Shown here: one piece after another, positions 36,652 through 46,709 of the stretch
How the letters are laid out: every line of letters starts with the position of its first letter
Numbering within the stretch: position 1 is the stretch's first letter
Assembly (NCBI RefSeq): GCF_002286785.1
Contig: NZ_MUJY01000041.1
Span: 1 to 46,709 of the forward strand
Length of the DNA: 46,709 nucleotides
From: Pseudomonas sp. PIC25
GTDB lineage: Bacteria > Pseudomonadota > Gammaproteobacteria > Pseudomonadales > Pseudomonadaceae
Direction of reading: 5' to 3'
Position numbers and translations under genes: made by a program
The notes under the pieces: generated by a model
Databases searched by the model: none
Told to the model about the DNA's origin: nothing
What the model saw: the letters and a program-made list of their open reading frames with translations, nothing else

Positions 36652-39216
36652 TCAGGCAAAGACGATCTCGTCGCCCTCCACCTTTGCAGCGATGCTCGCA
36701 CCCGGCTCGAATTTGCCAGCCAGGATCAACTGCGCCAACGGGTTTTCGATCCAGCGCTGAATCGCACGCTTCAACGGCCGTGCCCCGTATACCGGGTCGT
36801 AACCGACGGCAATCAGCTTGTCCAGGGCCTCGCCGGACAGATTCAGGCTCAGCTCCCGCTCGGCCAGCCGCTTGCGCAGACGTTGCAGCTGGATACCCGC
36901 AATTCCGGCGATCTGCTCGCGCGCCAGCGGTTCGAACACCACCACCTCGTCGATACGGTTGACGAACTCCGGACGGAAGTGGCTGCTGACCGCATCCATG
37001 ACCGCCGCCCGCTGCGCCTCAGGGTCGCCGACCAGTTCCTGGATCTGTGCCGAGCCGAGGTTGGAGGTCATCACCACCACGGTATTGCGGAAGTCCACCG
37101 TGCGACCATGGCTATCGGTCAGGCGGCCGTCCTCGAGCACCTGCAAGAGGATGTTGAACACGTCCGGGTGGGCCTTTTCCACCTCGTCCAGCAACACCAC
37201 CGAATAGGGCTTGCGGCGCACCGCTTCGGTCAGATAACCGCCCTCTTCGTAGCCGACATACCCCGGAGGCGCACCGATCAACCGCGCCACGGAGTGCTTC
37301 TCCATGAACTCGGACATATCGATGCGCACCAGCGCCTCTTCCGTATCGAAGAGGAACTCGGCCAGCGCCTTGCACAATTCGGTCTTACCCACCCCGGTCG
37401 GACCGAGGAAGAGGAAGGACCCGCTCGGCCGGTTCGGGTCTGCCAGACCGGCACGGGAGCGCCGCACGGCGTTGGCCACGGCAACCACCGCTTCGTGCTG
37501 CCCGATCACGCGCTGGTGCAGCATGTCTTCCATTTTCAGCAGCTTTTCGCGCTCGCCTTCGAGCATCTTGGCAACCGGAATACCAGTCCACTTGGAAACC
37601 ACCTCGGCGATTTCCTCGTCGGTCACCTTGTTGCGCAGCAACTGGTTCTCCGCCTTGCCGTGCTGGTCGACCATTTGCAGGCTGCGTTCCAGATCTGGAA
37701 TCACGCCGTACTGCAGCTCCGCCATACGGTTCAGGTCGCCCTTGCGCCGCGCGGCCTCCAGTTCGGTCTTGGCCTGCTCGATCTTCTGCTGGATCTGTGC
37801 CGAGCCCTGTACCTCGGCCTTTTCCGACTTCCAGATTTCCTCGAGATCGGCGTATTCCTTCTCCAGCTTCGCGATGTCCTCTTCCAGCTTGGCCAGACGC
37901 TTGCGGGTCGCTTCGTCCTCCTCTTTTTTCAGCGCTTCGCGTTCGATCTTCAACTGGATCAACCGACGTTCCAGGCGATCGAGCTCTTCCGGCTTGGAGT
38001 CGATCTCCATGCGGATACGGCTGGCCGCCTCGTCGATCAGGTCAATAGCCTTGTCCGGCAACTGGCGGTCGGTGATGTAGCGATGGCTGAGCTTGGCGGC
38101 GGCGATGATCGCGCCGTCCGTGATGGTCACCCCGTGGTGCACCTCGTAGCGCTCCTTGAGGCCGCGCAGGATGGCAATGGTGTCCTCCTCGCTCGGTTCG
38201 TCCACCAGTACCTTCTGGAAGCGCCGCTCGAGCGCCGCGTCCTTCTCGATGTACTGGCGATACTCATCCAGGGTGGTGGCGCCTACGCAATGCAACTCGC
38301 CCCGCGCCAGCGCCGGCTTGAGCATGTTACCGGCATCCATGGCACCCTCGGCCTTGCCCGCGCCGACCATGGTATGCAGTTCGTCGATGAACAGGATGAC
38401 GCGTCCTTCCTGCTTGGCCAGCTCATTGAGCACGGCTTTCAGACGCTCCTCGAATTCGCCGCGGAATTTGGCGCCGGCGATCAAGGCCCCCATGTCCAGG
38501 GACAGCAGGCGCTTGTCCTTCAGGCCATCCGGCACCTCGCCGTTGACGATGCGCTGGGCCAACCCTTCGACGATGGCCGTCTTGCCGACGCCGGGCTCGC
38601 CGATCAATACCGGATTGTTCTTGGTGCGGCGTTGCAGAACCTGGACGGTCCGGCGGATTTCGTCGTCGCGACCGATCACCGGGTCGAGCTTGCCCTCCTC
38701 GGCGCGCTTGGTCAGGTCGACGGTGTATTTATCCAGCGCCTGGCGGGACTCCTCGGCGTTGGGGTCGTTCACCGCCTGACCACCCCGCAGGTTGGCGATA
38801 GCGTTTTCCAGCGCCTTCTTCGATACCCCCTGCCCCAGCAACAGCTTGCCCAGACGGGTGTTCTCGTCCATCGCCGCAAGCAGCACCAGCTCACTGGAAA
38901 TGAACTGATCGCCCTTCTGTTGGGCCAGCCGGTCGGCCTGGTTGAGCAGGCGTGCCAGATCCTGGGACAGGTTGATGTCGCCGGTGGGGTTCTGGATCTT
39001 CGGAAGCCGGTCGAGTTCCTGGGTCAGGGCCTGACGCAGGCCATTGATGTCGAAACCCACCTGCATCAGCAGAGGCTTGATCGAACCGCCCTGCTGATCA
39101 AGCAGCGCCTGCATGAGGTGCAACGGCTCGATCGCCGGATGGTCGAGACCGACGGCCAGGGACTGGGCGTCGGAGAGTGCAAGCTGCAGCTTGCTGGTCA
39201 ATCGGTCGATTCGCAT
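36652..39216 (-). CDS. clpB: ATP-dependent disaggregase ClpB
   Basis: Hexameric chaperone of 854 residues that pulls proteins out of aggregates together with DnaK. N-terminal Clp repeats (1-145), first AAA+ domain (Walker [14 protein letters not shown], about residue 206; Walker [11 protein letters not shown]), the long coiled-coil middle domain (about 400-530) that marks ClpB from ClpA/C, second AAA+ domain ([14 protein letters not shown], about 607). AAGGA lies 7 bases before the ATG. A sigma-32-like promoter lies upstream. Confidence 0.98.
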   Translation of the reverse strand: MRIDRLTSKLQLALSDAQSLAVGLDHPAIEPLHLMQALLDQQGGSIKPLLMQVGFDINGLRQALTQELDRLPKIQNPTGDINLSQDLARLLNQADRLAQQKGDQFISSELVLLAAMDENTRLGKLLLGQGVSKKALENAIANLRGGQAVNDPNAEESRQALDKYTVDLTKRAEEGKLDPVIGRDDEIRRTVQVLQRRTKNNPVLIGEPGVGKTAIVEGLAQRIVNGEVPDGLKDKRLLSLDMGALIAGAKFRGEFEERLKAVLNELAKQEGRVILFIDELHTMVGAGKAEGAMDAGNMLKPALARGELHCVGATTLDEYRQYIEKDAALERRFQKVLVDEPSEEDTIAILRGLKERYEVHHGVTITDGAIIAAAKLSHRYITDRQLPDKAIDLIDEAASRIRMEIDSKPEELDRLERRLIQLKIEREALKKEEDEATRKRLAKLEEDIAKLEKEYADLEEIWKSEKAEVQGSAQIQQKIEQAKTELEAARRKGDLNRMAELQYGVIPDLERSLQMVDQHGKAENQLLRNKVTDEEIAEVVSKWTGIPVAKMLEGEREKLLKMEDMLHQRVIGQHEAVVAVANAVRRSRAGLADPNRPSGSFLFLGPTGVGKTELCKALAEFLFDTEEALVRIDMSEFMEKHSVARLIGAPPGYVGYEEGGYLTEAVRRKPYSVVLLDEVEKAHPDVFNILLQVLEDGRLTDSHGRTVDFRNTVVVMTSNLGSAQIQELVGDPEAQRAAVMDAVSSHFRPEFVNRIDEVVVFEPLAREQIAGIAGIQLQRLRKRLAERELSLNLSGEALDKLIAVGYDPVYGARPLKRAIQRWIENPLAQLILAGKFEPGASIAAKVEGDEIVFA

Positions 39217-39292
39217 GAAGTCATCCTTCCGGTTGGGAGCAGGCCGGCGCGATGAGCACGCCTGGTGACGAAAAACCTGCCGAGATGAACGC

Positions 39293-39321
39293 TAGATAAG
39301 GACGATTCTGGTCGATTCAAG
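39293..39321 (-). promoter_or_regulatory. Sigma-32 heat-shock promoter of clpB
   Basis: On the minus strand CTTGAAT (39321-39315), a 13-base spacer and CCTTATCTA (39301-39293) match the heat-shock consensus CTTGAAA-N13-CCCCATnTA. It lies about 77 bases before the clpB ATG and close behind the end of pgeF. Confidence 0.75.
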
Positions 39322-39387
39322 GCTCAGGTCTTTGACCCGGATCAGCCTTGGGTGTTGCAGGTAAGGAGGACAGGCCGGCCCGAAGGG

Positions 39388-40113
39388 CTATTCCAGCCAG
39401 ATGAGAGAAGCAAACCGCCCGGTACGAGCGCTACGTCGATATGAAAAGAAACGCGGGTCGTTAAACGTGCACCAGCCACCACCGTATACGGCTGTCACCC
39501 CACGGTCAGCCAGACGAATCCGGGCGAGCTGGTAGATATCCGCCATGTAGCGGCCCTGATTGACGCTGGGACGAAACGCCGAGTCGGCTTGCGCATGGCT
39601 GTGGACGAACGCATCGCGGACTTCCGGCCCAACCTCGAACGCTGCGGGGCCAATGGCCGGACCGAGCCAGACCAATACCTCGTCGGCCGGTACGGCCAGC
39701 GCATCCAGCGTCGCTTCCAGTACGCCGCCAGCCAATCCGCGCCACCCGGCATGGGCAGCCGCCACACGATCGCCGGAGCGATGGCAGAACAGCGCCGGCA
39801 GGCAATCGGCGGTCAGGATCACGCAGGCAATGCCTGGCGTATCGGTCCAACTGGCATCGGCCTCGTCCACTCGATGGGGATCGGCCTTGGTGACTTGGAT
39901 GCCATGCACCTGACGCAACCAGGCGGGCTGGCATTCCAGACTGCGTATCAGCCGGGCCCGGTTGTCGGCGACCGCCGCAGGCACGTCGTCCACGTGATCG
40001 CCAAGGTTGAAGGTGTCGAACGGCCGCTGGCTGACTCCACCTTCCCGCGTGGTGACGCAAGCCCTGACGCCAGCGGGGGCCGGCCAATCCGGGATCAACC
40101 AGTCTGCGCCCAT
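39388..40113 (-). CDS. pgeF: PgeF/YfiH-family purine nucleoside phosphorylase (laccase-domain protein)
   Basis: A 241-residue protein of the YfiH/PgeF family, formerly called polyphenol oxidase or laccase. Metal-site motifs: RQVHG (about residue 69), TADCLPALF (about 102) and AAHAGWRGLAGG (about 121). E. coli YfiH has been linked to peptidoglycan precursor editing; human FAMIN-type relatives act on purine nucleosides. The start overlaps the rluD stop (ATGA), so both are in one operon. Confidence 0.9.
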   Translation of the reverse strand: MGADWLIPDWPAPAGVRACVTTREGGVSQRPFDTFNLGDHVDDVPAAVADNRARLIRSLECQPAWLRQVHGIQVTKADPHRVDEADASWTDTPGIACVILTADCLPALFCHRSGDRVAAAHAGWRGLAGGVLEATLDALAVPADEVLVWLGPAIGPAAFEVGPEVRDAFVHSHAQADSAFRPSVNQGRYMADIYQLARIRLADRGVTAVYGGGWCTFNDPRFFSYRRSARTGRFASLIWLE

Positions 40114-41084
40114 CAGACGAAAGAGTCCTGATCCTGCCGCAGCAGCGTCAGCAGCCAGACGAAGTCATCCGGCAACGGCGACTCCCAACGCATGCGCTCG
40201 CCGGTCAGCGGATGGTCCAGCTCGAGAAAGCGTGCATGCAGGGCCTGACGGGGGAAATCCTTCAGCGCCTGGACCAGCGTCTGGCTGGCTGCCGGTGGGA
40301 TGCGGAAACGGCCACCGTAAACGGGGTCGCCCACCAATGGGAAGCCGATGTGGCTCATGTGCACGCGGATCTGGTGAGTCCTGCCGGTTTCCAGCTTGAT
40401 CCGGGTGTGAGTATGCGAGCGGAAGCGCTCCAACACACGGTAATGACTTACAGCCGGCTTGCCGCCTTCGACGACGGCCATGCGCTGGCGTTGTTGGCCA
40501 TGCCGGCCAATAGGAGCATCGATCTTGCCGCCGGCCGTGATCACGCCGATAACGATGGCCTCATAGATCCGGCTGACGCTGCGCTTTTGTAGCTGTTCGA
40601 CCAGGCGGGTCTGCGCCTGTAGTGTCTTGGCCACCACCATGAGGCCAGTGGTGTCCTTGTCGAGGCGATGGACGATGCCGGCACGCGGCACGTTGATCAG
40701 GTCCGGGACATGATGCAGCAAGGCATTGAGCAACGTGCCATCGGCATGGCCCGCCGCAGGGTGAACGACCAGCCCGGCGGGCTTGTCGAGCACCAGCAAC
40801 TGGTCGTCCTCATAGACGATGTTCAGCTCGATGTCCTGCGCCACCCATTCGCCCTGGGCTTCCTGCTCGGCATTCAGTTCGAGCAGCGAGCCGCCATGGA
40901 CGATATCGCGGGGACGCAGCACCTCGCCATCCACCGTCAGCCGGCCGTCCTTGATCCACGCAGCCAGCCGCGACCGGGAATGTTCGGAGAAAAGTTGAGC
41001 CGCGATCTGATCGAGACGTTGACCGCCCAGTTCGGACGGTACCTCGGCACGGAGTTGGATGGCCTGATCGGTATTTGAGGACAT
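40113..41084 (-). CDS. rluD: 23S rRNA pseudouridine(1911/1915/1917) synthase
   Basis: RNA-modifying enzyme of 323 residues. An S4 RNA-binding domain ([24 protein letters not shown], about 20-80) precedes the RluA-type catalytic domain with [18 protein letters not shown] (catalytic Asp) and [13 protein letters not shown]. The ATG at 41084 gives the standard N-terminus; the longer open frame lies in the divergent gap to bamD. Operon with pgeF. Gene pair rluD / bamD divergent is typical for gammaproteobacteria. Confidence 0.95.
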   Translation of the reverse strand: MSSNTDQAIQLRAEVPSELGGQRLDQIAAQLFSEHSRSRLAAWIKDGRLTVDGEVLRPRDIVHGGSLLELNAEQEAQGEWVAQDIELNIVYEDDQLLVLDKPAGLVVHPAAGHADGTLLNALLHHVPDLINVPRAGIVHRLDKDTTGLMVVAKTLQAQTRLVEQLQKRSVSRIYEAIVIGVITAGGKIDAPIGRHGQQRQRMAVVEGGKPAVSHYRVLERFRSHTHTRIKLETGRTHQIRVHMSHIGFPLVGDPVYGGRFRIPPAASQTLVQALKDFPRQALHARFLELDHPLTGERMRWESPLPDDFVWLLTLLRQDQDSFV

Positions 41085-41231
41085 GCTCGGAAACGGCGGG
41101 GGAGCGGCCTTTGGTTCGGCTACTCGCTTGTGGTTAAATACGGCTTCTTTTGTCCCGGGAGTTCCGGGGCGCCCATCATAACAGGACGGCTCCGCGCACG
41201 ACAGCCAGCCGTCACAGGGACGCAAGCCGCC

Positions 41232-42248
41232 ATGCAAGTGAAACACCTGCTGCTGATCGCCATCCTCGCCCTTACCGCCGCCTGTTCATCCAACGAAGTG
41301 GTCGACGAGAACCTGAGCGAGACGGAGCTGTACCAGCAAGCGCAGGCCGACCTGGACAGCAAGAGCTACACCAGCGCGATCAGCAAGCTCAAGGCGCTCG
41401 AATCTCGCTATCCGTTCGGCCGTTATGCCGAGCAGGCCCAGCTCGAACTGATCTACGCCTATTACAAGAACGTCGAGCCGGAGGCCGCCAAGGCCGCGGC
41501 CGAGCGCTTCATCCGCCTGCACCCGCAGCATCCCAGCGTCGATTATGCCTACTACCTGAAAGGCCTCGCGTCTTTCGACCAGGACCGTGGCCTGCTGGCC
41601 CGCTTCCTTCCGCTGGACATGACCAAGCGCGACCCGGGTGCGGCCCGCGACTCGTTCAACGAATTCGCCCAACTCACCAGCCGTTATCCCAACAGCCGTT
41701 ACGCCCCCGACGCGAAAGCGCGGATGATCTACCTGCGTAACCTGCTGGCGGCCTACGAAATTCACGTTGCCCACTATTACCTGAAGCGCCAGGCCTACGT
41801 GGCCGCTGCCAATCGTGGCCGTTATGTCGTGGAAAACTTCCAGGAGACCCCATCGGTCGGTGACGGCCTGGCGGTCATGGTGGAAGCCTATCAGCGCCTG
41901 GGCCTGAACGACCTGGCCGCGACCAGTCTGGAAACCCTGAAGCTGAACTACCCGGATCACCCCAACCTCGAGGACGGCCAGTTCGTTCCCCGCGAGGAAG
42001 AAGCCGACAATCGCTCCTGGCTGGCCAAGGCCACGCTGGGCCTGATCGAGAGCGACACCCCGCTGCCGCCCGGCCAGACACGCGCCAGCCAGGACGTCAT
42101 CCGTCAGTACGAAGATGCCGAAGAACAGATTCCGGACGAACTGAAGCCGGAGAATCAGGACGAAGCGCGCGAGGATGCACGCGAAGCCGAAGGCAACGAC
42201 GACGACCGCTCCTGGTGGAGCTACATGACCTTCGGCCTGTTCGATTAA
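41232..42248 (+). CDS. bamD: Outer-membrane assembly lipoprotein BamD (ComL)
   Basis: Lipoprotein of 338 residues of the BAM complex, which inserts beta-barrel proteins in the outer membrane. Signal peptide with lipobox LTAAC, then TPR repeats ([31 protein letters not shown]; later [15 protein letters not shown]). Relative to E. coli BamD (about 245 residues) it carries an acidic C-terminal extension of about 80 residues ([22 protein letters not shown]), as in other pseudomonads. The ATG at 41232 places the signal peptide at the start. Confidence 0.95.
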   Translation: MQVKHLLLIAILALTAACSSNEVVDENLSETELYQQAQADLDSKSYTSAISKLKALESRYPFGRYAEQAQLELIYAYYKNVEPEAAKAAAERFIRLHPQHPSVDYAYYLKGLASFDQDRGLLARFLPLDMTKRDPGAARDSFNEFAQLTSRYPNSRYAPDAKARMIYLRNLLAAYEIHVAHYYLKRQAYVAAANRGRYVVENFQETPSVGDGLAVMVEAYQRLGLNDLAATSLETLKLNYPDHPNLEDGQFVPREEEADNRSWLAKATLGLIESDTPLPPGQTRASQDVIRQYEDAEEQIPDELKPENQDEAREDAREAEGNDDDRSWWSYMTFGLFD

Positions 42249-42261
42249 TCGGGCCAGATCG

Positions 42262-42289
42262 AAAAAGGGAGGCCTCGGCCTCCCTTTTT
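42262..42289. terminator. Bidirectional terminator between bamD and nadE
   Basis: AAAAAGGGAGGCC-TC-GGCCTCCCTTTTT is a perfect hairpin flanked by A and T runs between two convergent genes, so it serves both. Confidence 0.92.
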
Positions 42290-42297
42290 CATATCTG

Positions 42298-43929
42298 TCA
42301 GTCGCCCAACCGCCATCCCGACGTAATCGGATAGCGACGGTCGCGACCGAAGCCACGCTGGGTAATTCGTACCCCTACCGCTGCCTGACGCCGCTTGTAT
42401 TCGTTCAAGTCCACCAGACGCAGCACCCGATTGACCGTATCGGCATCGAAGCCCTCGGCGATGATCGCGTTGGCGGACAGGTCGTACTCGATATACAGCT
42501 TGAGAATTTCATCCAGCACCGGGTACGGCGGAAGCGAATCCTCGTCCTTCTGATCCGGCGCCAGTTCGGCTGATGGCGGGCGATCGATAACCCGCTGCGG
42601 AATCACCTGTCCCAGTCCGTTGCGGTATTCGCAGAGGCGAAAGACCAGCGTCTTGGGCACATCCTTCAACACATCGAATCCGCCGGCCATGTCGCCATAC
42701 AGCGTCGCATACCCCACCGCCATTTCGCTCTTGTTTCCGGTGGTCAGCACCAGATAGCCCTTCTTGTTGGAGATGGCCATCAACAAAGTGCCACGGCAGC
42801 GCGCCTGGAGATTTTCTTCCGTGGTGTCCCGTCCCAGGCCTTCGAATACTGGCGCCAGGGTGCCCATGAACGCCTCGACCATCGGGGCGATCGGCAGCAC
42901 ACGGTAGGTCACGCCCAGCGCCTTGGCCTCGGCCTCGGCATCCTCCAGGCTCATCTGAGCGGTATATCGGTAAGGCATCATCACCGCTTCGACGTGTTCC
43001 GCTCCCAGCGCATCCACCGCAACCGCCAGGGTCAACGCCGAATCGATACCACCGGAAAGGCCCAGCACCACGCCCTTGAAACCATTCTTCCGAACGTAGT
43101 CCCGCACCCCCATGACCAAGGCGCCATAGACACTGGCCTCCAACTCAGGCAGCGGTGAACAGCTGGCTTGGCGCGGGAGCAACCGATCGCCGTCGCACCG
43201 GAAATCGACTGGATACAGCTCCTCGGCAAAAGCAGGCGCGCGCTGGCAGACCGCTCCGTCGGCATCGACGACACAACTGCCTCCGTCGAACACCAACTCA
43301 TCCTGACCGCCGACCTGATTGACGTACAGGATCGGCATTCCACCTTCTTTCGCCCGCTCGGCCAGCATCTCCTCTCGCTCGCGCTGCTTGTCCAGGTGGA
43401 ACGGCGATGCGTTCAGACTCAGCATCAGCTTGGCACCGGCCTGCCTGGCTTGCGCCATCGGCTCCGGAAACCAGATGTCCTCGCAGATAGACAACGCCAC
43501 CGGCACGCCTTTGATGTCCAGCACGCACGGTTGATCGCCAGCGACGAAATAACGCTTCTCGTCGAACACACGGTAATTGGGCAAGTGCTGTTTGTAATAG
43601 GTGGCCAGCAATTCGCCGTCGGCGATCACTCCGCAGGCGTTGTAACGCTGCTCCCCGTCCAGCCAAGGGTAACCGACCACAAGATAAATGCCGCTCACCG
43701 CCGTCTTGAGCCGCTGCAACCCTTGCTCGATACGCAACTGCATGCTCGAGCGCAGCAGCAGATCCTCCGGCGGGTACCCACACAGCGCCAGCTCGGGGAA
43801 GACAATGACGTCAGCCTCCCGCTGATCGCGCGCGATACAGGCGGCCTCGATGATGCGCTCGACATTGCCATGCACATCACCCACGCGCAGATTCAGTTGG
43901 GCCATGACGACCCGCAGGGTTTGGCTCAT
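42298..43929 (-). CDS. nadE: Glutamine-dependent NAD+ synthetase
   Basis: Two-domain enzyme of 543 residues: N-terminal nitrilase-type glutaminase (FPELALCGYPPEDLL with catalytic Glu, KQHLPNYRVFDEKRYF with Lys, ALSICEDIWFPEP with Cys) and C-terminal synthetase (GLSGGIDSALTLAVA, ATP site; TTGNKSEMAVGY). It aminates nicotinate adenine dinucleotide in the last step of NAD synthesis. The ATG at 43929 has GGAGG 5 bases upstream; the ORF extends upstream into the divergent gap. Placement between bamD and pilS is as in P. putida and P. fluorescens types; P. aeruginosa lacks it here. Confidence 0.94.
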   Translation of the reverse strand: MSQTLRVVMAQLNLRVGDVHGNVERIIEAACIARDQREADVIVFPELALCGYPPEDLLLRSSMQLRIEQGLQRLKTAVSGIYLVVGYPWLDGEQRYNACGVIADGELLATYYKQHLPNYRVFDEKRYFVAGDQPCVLDIKGVPVALSICEDIWFPEPMAQARQAGAKLMLSLNASPFHLDKQREREEMLAERAKEGGMPILYVNQVGGQDELVFDGGSCVVDADGAVCQRAPAFAEELYPVDFRCDGDRLLPRQASCSPLPELEASVYGALVMGVRDYVRKNGFKGVVLGLSGGIDSALTLAVAVDALGAEHVEAVMMPYRYTAQMSLEDAEAEAKALGVTYRVLPIAPMVEAFMGTLAPVFEGLGRDTTEENLQARCRGTLLMAISNKKGYLVLTTGNKSEMAVGYATLYGDMAGGFDVLKDVPKTLVFRLCEYRNGLGQVIPQRVIDRPPSAELAPDQKDEDSLPPYPVLDEILKLYIEYDLSANAIIAEGFDADTVNRVLRLVDLNEYKRRQAAVGVRITQRGFGRDRRYPITSGWRLGD

Positions 43930-44096
43930 GCTCGCCTCCAGAAATCCGGGTAACGCCAGAATTCGGCAGTCACCATGAAAAAACCCATTCTCCCGCATCG
44001 GCCTCTGCGGAAACAACGCACAGCCGTTACGTTGCCGGCTGTGCTGGCGCGGCGAGCTTGGCTAAACTGCGAGGCTTTGGACAAGAAGAGACTCCC

Positions 44097-44333
44097 ATGG
44101 GCCTGTTTCGCCTTCTGTTCTGGATTGCCGTCATCGCTGCAGCCATCTGGCTCTGGCGGCGCATCAACCGCCCCCGCCCGGCTCACCGGGACAGCTCTGC
44201 CACCGACAAACCCATGGTCCGCTGCGCCCAGTGCGGCATACACCTGCCTCGCGAGCATGCCCTGAACCAGGGCGAACGCTGGTATTGCAGCCAAGCCCAC
44301 CTGGAACAAGGCTCTACCGACGGTGAGCGCTGA
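44097..44333 (+). CDS. PP0621-like small membrane-anchored zinc-ribbon protein
   Basis: A 78-residue protein: one N-terminal membrane helix (LFRLLFWIAVIAAAIWLW), a basic stretch, then a CXXC...C zinc-ribbon-like tail (VRCAQCGIHLPREHAL and WYCSQAHL). This is the small pseudomonad protein that normally precedes pilS. GAAGAG lies 7-8 bases before the ATG. It overlaps the pilS start by 11 bases, so they are coupled; its role is unknown. Confidence 0.85.
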   Translation: MGLFRLLFWIAVIAAAIWLWRRINRPRPAHRDSSATDKPMVRCAQCGIHLPREHALNQGERWYCSQAHLEQGSTDGER

Positions 44334-45915
44334 TACTCTGGCGCTGAGTGGCCAACAGGGCCGCCGAATGTTGCGCCTCTATCACCTCTACCGGCTCTGC
44401 ATCGGCCTCGCGCTGGTGCTGTTGATCTCCAGCGAACTGGACGATCAACTGCTCAACCTGTTTCACGAAAAGCTGTTCCGGTACGGCAGCTGGTTCTACC
44501 TCGGCATCAATGCGCTTTTTGCGGTGCTGGTCCAGCGCCCGAAGCATGTCGCGCAGATATTCAGCCTGGCACTGGTGGACGTGATCCTGCTGGCCGCGCT
44601 CTTCTATGCCGCTGGCGGGACGTCCAGCGGTATCGGCAACCTGCTCATCGTCGCAGTGGCTATCGCCAACATCCTGCTCCGCGGGCGTGTCGGCCTGTTG
44701 ATCGCCGCCGTGGCCAGCATTGCGATGGTCTACCTGGTGTTCTACCTGAGCATCAGCCGTCCGGCGATCGCCAGCCAGTATCTGCAAGCCGGCGCACTTG
44801 GCGCGCTCTGCTTTGCCGCCGCGCTGTTCGTGCAAAGCATCACGCGCCGCCTCCAGGTCACTGAGACGCTCGCCGAACAGCGCGCCACGGATGTCGCCAA
44901 TCTGGAAGCGCTCAACTCGCTGATTCTCCAGCGCATGCGAACTGGCATTCTGGTACTCGACAACCAACACCGCGTGATCCTGGCCAACCAGGGCGCCCTC
45001 AACCTGCTCGGCCACGAGAAACTGACCGGACGGATTCTCGATCCCTACTGCCCCGACCTGATTCAAAGCCTGAAACAGTGGTTGAGCAATCCGACACTGC
45101 GCCCCTCGAACTTCAAGGCGCCCAAAAGCGGGCCGATGCTGCAACCCAGCTTCGTTGCCCTTCAGCGCGGTGCCGAGCAGCACACGCTGGTATTCCTCGA
45201 AGACATTTCCCAGATCGCCCAACAGGCACAGCAACTGAAACTGGCCTCTCTCGGCCGCCTGACCGCCGGCATTGCCCACGAGATCCGTAATCCGCTCGGT
45301 GCCATCAGTCACGCCGCCCAATTACTACAGGAGTCCGACTCGCTGGACGAAGCGGATCGACGGCTCGCTCAGATCATTCAGGATCATTCGCGGCGAATGA
45401 ACCTGGTCATCGAGAACGTGCTGCAACTGTCCCGCCGCCGTCAGTCGGAACCGCAGTTGCTCGACCTGAAATACTGGCTCCATCGCTTCGCCAGCGAATT
45501 CCGCACCTCTGCCCGCCCCGACCAGACGCTGCATATACTGACCGAAGGCAGCACCATCCAGACACGCATGGACCCGCATCAACTGACCCAGGTTCTGACC
45601 AATCTGGTGCAGAATGGCCTGCGCTACAGCGCTCAACTTCATTCCCAAGGGCAAGTCTGGCTGAGGCTGTTCCGCGATACGGACAGCGACCTTCCCGTCC
45701 TGGAGATATCGGACGATGGGACCGGTGTGCCCGAGGAGCAACTGCAGCACCTGTTCGAACCCTTCTACACCACTGAAAGCAAAGGCACCGGTCTTGGGCT
45801 CTACATCTCCCGGGAACTCTGCGAGAGCAACCAAGCCCGTCTCGACTATAAACCGCGTGAGGGTGGCGGCAGCTGCTTCCGCATCACCTTCGCCCATCCG
45901 CGCAAGCTGAGTTGA
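44323..45915 (+). CDS. pilS: Type IV pilus sensor histidine kinase
   Basis: Membrane sensor kinase of 530 residues (same length as P. aeruginosa PilS). Six N-terminal membrane segments in about residues 20-170, then a PAS-like region (about 195-300), the H-box [13 protein letters not shown] (phospho-His), and the ATPase domain with N, G1 and G2 boxes ([32 protein letters not shown]). Start is GTG at 44323, overlapping the upstream gene. In P. aeruginosa it senses pilin in the membrane and controls pilA through PilR; the sigma-54 pilA promoter in this window fits that. Confidence 0.96.
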   Translation: MSADTLALSGQQGRRMLRLYHLYRLCIGLALVLLISSELDDQLLNLFHEKLFRYGSWFYLGINALFAVLVQRPKHVAQIFSLALVDVILLAALFYAAGGTSSGIGNLLIVAVAIANILLRGRVGLLIAAVASIAMVYLVFYLSISRPAIASQYLQAGALGALCFAAALFVQSITRRLQVTETLAEQRATDVANLEALNSLILQRMRTGILVLDNQHRVILANQGALNLLGHEKLTGRILDPYCPDLIQSLKQWLSNPTLRPSNFKAPKSGPMLQPSFVALQRGAEQHTLVFLEDISQIAQQAQQLKLASLGRLTAGIAHEIRNPLGAISHAAQLLQESDSLDEADRRLAQIIQDHSRRMNLVIENVLQLSRRRQSEPQLLDLKYWLHRFASEFRTSARPDQTLHILTEGSTIQTRMDPHQLTQVLTNLVQNGLRYSAQLHSQGQVWLRLFRDTDSDLPVLEISDDGTGVPEEQLQHLFEPFYTTESKGTGLGLYISRELCESNQARLDYKPREGGGSCFRITFAHPRKLS

Positions 45916-45917
45916 AC

Positions 45918-46709
45918 ATGAGCATCCGGCAAAGAGCCCTGATCGTCGACGACGAACCCGATATCCGCGAACTCCTGGAAATCACTCTGGGACGCATGAA
46001 GCTGGACACCCGCAGCGCACGCAACGTCAAGGAAGCCCGTGAGTGGCTGGCGCGCGAGCCTTTCGACCTGTGCCTCACCGACATGCGGCTGCCTGACGGG
46101 AGCGGGATGGACCTCGTCCAATACATCCAACAGCGCCACCCGCAGGTCCCGGTCGCCATGATCACCGCCTACGGCAGCCTGGATACCGCCGTCAATGCCT
46201 TGAAGGCCGGCGCCTTCGACTTCCTCACCAAGCCGGTGGATCTGAACCGATTGCGCGAGCTGGTCGCCACCGCTCTCCGCCTGCGCTCACCCAGCAGTGA
46301 AGAGGCTCCCGTCGACAATCGACTCCTGGGCGAATCCCCGCCCATGCGGACGCTGCGCAAGCAGGTCGCCAAGCTCGCCCGCAGCCAAGCCCCGGTGTAT
46401 ATCAGCGGTGAATCGGGCAGCGGCAAGGAACTGGTTGCCCGGCTCATTCACGAACAAGGCCCGCGCACGGAACAACCCTTCGTGCCGGTGAACTGCGGCG
46501 CCATTCCCTCTGAACTGATGGAAAGCGAATTCTTCGGCCACAAGAAAGGCAGCTTCACCGGGGCCATCGAAGACAAACAAGGCCTGTTCCAGGCCGCCAA
46601 CGGCGGAACCCTGTTCCTCGACGAAGTCGCCGACCTGCCTTTGCCCATGCAGGTCAAGCTACTGCGCGCCATCCAGGAGAAAGCTGTTCGCGCTGTGGGG
46701 GGGCAGCAG
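45918..46709 (+). CDS. pilR: Type IV pilus response regulator, sigma-54 activator (partial)
   Basis: The first 264 residues only; the gene runs off the right edge. A receiver domain ([10 protein letters not shown]; phospho-acceptor Asp in [12 protein letters not shown], about residue 55; [13 protein letters not shown]) is followed by the AAA+ domain of a sigma-54 activator: Walker [13 protein letters not shown] (about residue 170), the sigma-54 contact loop with GSFTGA in place of GAFTGA, and Walker [13 protein letters not shown]. The missing C-terminus would hold the helix-turn-helix. It begins 2 bases after pilS. Expected to activate pilA from its sigma-54 promoter. Confidence 0.96.
   Translation, partial: MSIRQRALIVDDEPDIRELLEITLGRMKLDTRSARNVKEAREWLAREPFDLCLTDMRLPDGSGMDLVQYIQQRHPQVPVAMITAYGSLDTAVNALKAGAFDFLTKPVDLNRLRELVATALRLRSPSSEEAPVDNRLLGESPPMRTLRKQVAKLARSQAPVYISGESGSGKELVARLIHEQGPRTEQPFVPVNCGAIPSELMESEFFGHKKGSFTGAIEDKQGLFQAANGGTLFLDEVADLPLPMQVKLLRAIQEKAVRAVGGQQ

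Overview
The window is chromosomal DNA from a Pseudomonas, probably a close relative of the P. aeruginosa lineage rather than P. aeruginosa itself. The evidence is gene order. The run mcp-(mak)-ampE-ampD-DUF1631-nadC-tRNA(Thr)-pilA-pilB-pilC-pilD-coaE-yacG ... ndh ... tRNAs ... clpB-pgeF-rluD-bamD ... pilS-pilR matches, from memory, the P. aeruginosa PA4520-PA4547 neighbourhood. Differences are a fructose cluster and a fructokinase on the left, a glutamine-dependent nadE beside bamD, and two extra genes behind pilA. Most of the DNA is GC-rich; the stretch from the tRNA-Thr gene to the pilA/pilB gap is visibly AT-richer.

Layout, left to right. (1) 105-4080: a minus-strand operon of a Tat-exported PhoD-type phosphatase and a secreted ExeM/NucH-type nuclease, preceded by a good Pho box, so probably phosphate scavenging from extracellular DNA and phosphoesters. 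(2) 4231-11027: fruB-fruK-fruA (PTS fructose uptake) divergent from fruR, with a Cra/FruR operator between, then a tatD-family gene. (3) 11927-15059: a chemoreceptor divergent from a ROK fructokinase. (4) 15074-19052: ampD-ampE and the first DUF1631 gene. (5) 19362-20327: nadC and tRNA-Thr. (6) 20384-28298: the type IV pilus locus: major pilin pilA with a sigma-54 promoter, two downstream membrane enzymes (an alkaline-phosphatase-superfamily transferase and a Wzy_C-type ligase), and divergent pilB-pilC-pilD. (7) 28295-33336: housekeeping and small genes: coaE, yacG, a 71-residue protein behind a perfect Anr/FNR site, a CbiM-like membrane protein, a GNAT enzyme, DUF1780 and DUF3094 proteins, ndh and an STN-domain lipoprotein. 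(8) 33512-33754: tRNA Asn-Pro-Lys. (9) 33961-36592: a second DUF1631 gene with a PilZ-domain gene. (10) 36652-46709: clpB, pgeF, rluD, bamD, nadE, a PP0621-like gene, pilS and the start of pilR, cut by the window edge.

The most interesting region is 20384-23850. A pilin gene is followed by a strong terminator hairpin, then a five-helix membrane AlkP-superfamily enzyme and a Wzy_C ligase, ending at tRNA-Thr. The layout resembles the pilA-tfpO glycosylation locus of some P. aeruginosa strains but has an extra enzyme of the phosphoethanolamine/phosphoglycerol-transferase type. It may be a two-enzyme pilin modification cassette; that is an inference from position and family. The same window carries the pilus assembly genes, the PilS/PilR regulators and two DUF1631 paralogues, one paired with a c-di-GMP-type PilZ protein.
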